Part shown: positions 62,273-64,000 of the stretch, in pieces | How positions within the stretch are numbered: position 1 is the first letter of the stretch | How the letters are laid out: every line of letters starts with the position of its first letter | Assembly: GCA_021777035.1 (NCBI GenBank) | Contig: JAIQZR010000010.1 | Span: forward strand, 85,274 to 149,273 | From: Candidatus Scalindua sp. | GTDB taxonomy: Bacteria; Planctomycetota; Brocadiia; Brocadiales; Scalinduaceae | DNA: 64,000 nucleotides | Reading direction: 5' to 3' | Program-made: the position numbers and the translations under genes | The notes under the pieces: model-generated | Seen by the model: the letters and a program-made list of their open reading frames with translations, nothing else | Told to the model about the DNA's origin: nothing | Database searches by the model: none

Positions 62273-63949
62273 TCAGCTTGCCAGATTATCCGTTCGGCAA
62301 ACAAAGATCGTACCCCCACCTAGCGTTCCATGAAATTGTTTAATCACTTCAAACTCTTCGCTGATGTTATTCAGAATCTCCGGATAAAATGATTGTAAGT
62401 GTATGGGGACGGTATATATTAACCATGTACGCTTTGAGCCAGCCCTTATAGAGTCTAAGGTCTCTATCGTTTCCACCGTTTCCCAACCTGTCTTTAAGTA
62501 TTGCGTATAAGGCAACATCGCCATACCTACAGCAGCAACTTTATCTCCGGGTTTCTTGTGTTTCTCAACAAAAGAAAGCGCTCCTATAAAGTCCTGTTTA
62601 GGAGAGTATACTCCCGGAATAGAAAAAGAAGAAATAACAATAACTCCAACACATAAAGAAGCTCCTATAAAGCCGGATTGTTTTGGTTCAATGCGAAGGA
62701 GTCTGGAGATTATATCCCCTGCGACAAAAATTCCACGTATTACGACTAAGACTACAAATCCAAGAGAAAAGAAGAAGAACCGGGGCCATAAATGATGTCC
62801 CATGCATATCGTAATAACGGCACCAACAATAACCGGAATAAATAGCAGCTGAATCATCATAGGCTTTTCTCGCACATAACTCTTTATCCCCATTCCTATT
62901 ATAAATAAACCGACTATCACGGAAGTTGCGCCCATAAATCCAACTTCGAGACCCTTAACAAATTCAAGTAGAGTCCATACTGGATTCCTCCAGACTGCAA
63001 CAGCACCTCCTGTTTCACTTACATTTCCAAAAACCTGAGGAAGTATCAGTGAATAAAACTGAAATGTAAGAAACCCGGTAAGACAAAAACCGAGGTAAAA
63101 ACCAGTCCATCTTTCAGGCCATAAATCTTTTCGACAAGTTACGAGTGTCAATAAATAGATTATGAAATGTCCGATAATGACAAAAAGCATAGTCATGTTG
63201 GTATAAACACCCAGGGTAGCCGAAATAGCATACAACAGCCAGATTCGTGATTGACTTCCACTGAGGCATCTAACAAAAAGCCAGCTGGACAATATTGTCC
63301 AGAAAAGTAGTCCGGTATATCCTCTTGCGTTTTGACTAAACCAGATATGATGATAGGAAAATGCAAGTAATGCTGCAGAAAGCAATGATTCTCGCGTCGT
63401 ACTCACCTGTCTTCCCAGAAGGTAAACTGCCCATATACTGGCAACGCCAAAAAGCACTGCAGGAAGTCTCAAGGCCCAGGCGCTTTCACCAAATATAAGA
63501 AAAGAGCCGTGAGCAAGTAATGAATAAAGCAAATGATTGTTTTGAGAGTGGAAAGTAGTTATGATTTCTCCAAAGGGAGTATTTGCAAAGTTGACATAGG
63601 TCAATATTTCATCAAACCAAAGCCCATTGTTAAGTCCGTATAAACGCAGAACAGCAGATGTGAAGAGAATAGTGGCAAGTATGACAATTGTTACTTTCCC
63701 ATTTGAATCAGGAAGTGGTTCGATTGGTCTTTTTTCCAGCTTAAATAAAGAAAACCTTCCCCGTGCCAGAAAGAAACCCCCAAAAATTATAAGTCCAATT
63801 TTAAAAATCGTGGCCCCGGCTAGTAATTGTTGCCGAATGGCTATTGGAAGCTCCCCTCTTAAAACTTTTATCAAAGTTAGTGAAGGTACGGCAATACCAA
63901 CCAAAATCAGCAATGTTCCAACAGCGTAGTTAAATTTTGAATTCGTCAT
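62273..63949 (-). CDS. GT39-like (ArnT/PMT-type) membrane glycosyltransferase
   Basis: 558 residues with about 12 hydrophobic helices. The catalytic Asp-Glu pair of GT39 is in LNNGLWFDEILTYVNFANTP near residue 118. Later family blocks are NNHLLYSLLAHGSFLIFGES then AWALRLPAVLFG, and SYHHIWFSQNARGYTGLLFW. A C-terminal periplasmic part of ~100 residues (KPGDKVAAVGMAMLPYTQYL) follows. Partner GT2 enzymes nearby would supply the polyprenyl-phosphate donor. The ATG is about 50 bases from the window edge. Confidence 0.88.
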   Translation of the reverse strand: MTNSKFNYAVGTLLILVGIAVPSLTLIKVLRGELPIAIRQQLLAGATIFKIGLIIFGGFFLARGRFSLFKLEKRPIEPLPDSNGKVTIVILATILFTSAVLRLYGLNNGLWFDEILTYVNFANTPFGEIITTFHSQNNHLLYSLLAHGSFLIFGESAWALRLPAVLFGVASIWAVYLLGRQVSTTRESLLSAALLAFSYHHIWFSQNARGYTGLLFWTILSSWLFVRCLSGSQSRIWLLYAISATLGVYTNMTMLFVIIGHFIIYLLTLVTCRKDLWPERWTGFYLGFCLTGFLTFQFYSLILPQVFGNVSETGGAVAVWRNPVWTLLEFVKGLEVGFMGATSVIVGLFIIGMGIKSYVREKPMMIQLLFIPVIVGAVITICMGHHLWPRFFFFSLGFVVLVVIRGIFVAGDIISRLLRIEPKQSGFIGASLCVGVIVISSFSIPGVYSPKQDFIGALSFVEKHKKPGDKVAAVGMAMLPYTQYLKTGWETVETIETLDSIRAGSKRTWLIYTVPIHLQSFYPEILNNISEEFEVIKQFHGTLGGGTIFVCRTDNLAS

Positions 63950-64000
63950 TTAAGTATTTTCAGTTTTTTACAGCAGTGTCCGGTTAGGTTTTTGCGTGTA

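Noticed and set aside
1..64000. rRNA, tRNA, CRISPR and cobalamin riboswitch search
   Set aside because: No such element could be recognised on either strand by eye.

Overview
The window is a low-GC (roughly 40 % by eye) stretch of a Gram-negative-type bacterial chromosome. Signal peptides, lipoprotein boxes, AGGAG-type ribosome sites and a sigma-54 activator are visible. A lineage cannot be proven from these genes. A tandem pair of formate/nitrite-type channels beside an exported carbonic anhydrase, together with the AT-rich codon use, would fit a Planctomycetota/anammox-like (Scalindua-like) organism; this is inference only. No rRNA, tRNA or CRISPR array was seen.

Region 1 (1-9.4 kb) is metabolic. 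It holds a three-gene proton-translocating transhydrogenase (pntA1-pntA2-pntB, minus strand, pntB cut by the window edge). Divergent from it are three overlapping cobalamin genes (cbiG, cbiH, cbiJ) behind a plausible sigma-70 promoter. Then come a histidine-ammonia-lyase-type MIO enzyme, a small exported protein and a thiamine-diphosphate 2-oxo acid decarboxylase.

Region 2 (9.5-14.6 kb) encodes exported proteins: an unknown periplasmic protein, a lipoprotein serine protease of lysyl-endopeptidase type, and a small secreted protein. They are separated by gene debris (a VWA-domain fragment, an internally deleted IS630 transposase).

Region 3 (14.6-24.5 kb) contains an exported beta-carbonic anhydrase and two overlapping FNT channels, one with a histone-H1-like Lys/Thr-rich cytoplasmic tail. 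It continues with a YceI-like protein, a sigma-54 response regulator beside a wrecked histidine kinase, a rubrerythrin-like protein, glutamate dehydrogenase and two peroxiredoxins.

Region 4 (24.6-30.4 kb) starts with a decayed defence island: remnants of HsdR, a DUF1016/PDDEXK nuclease and a HigA-like antitoxin around one intact AlbA_2/RecG-like gene. It is followed by an exported protein and a small ParA-type operon.

Region 5 (30.7-64 kb, open at the right edge) is one large surface-polysaccharide/glycolipid locus, nearly all on the minus strand. It has an initiating sugar-phosphate transferase, GT4 and GT2 glycosyltransferases, GT39-like membrane glycosyltransferases, an O-antigen polymerase/ligase-like protein, two Wzx-type flippases and an LPG-synthase-type membrane protein. 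It also has a sulfotransferase with a duplicated pseudogene copy, three methyltransferases (one CmoA-like), three radical-SAM proteins, an AsnB-type amidotransferase, a UDP-galactopyranose-mutase-like flavoprotein, a beta-helix protein and a glycosidase-like lipoprotein. The set suggests export of a sulfated, methylated and amidated glycan with modifications not obvious from standard pathways.
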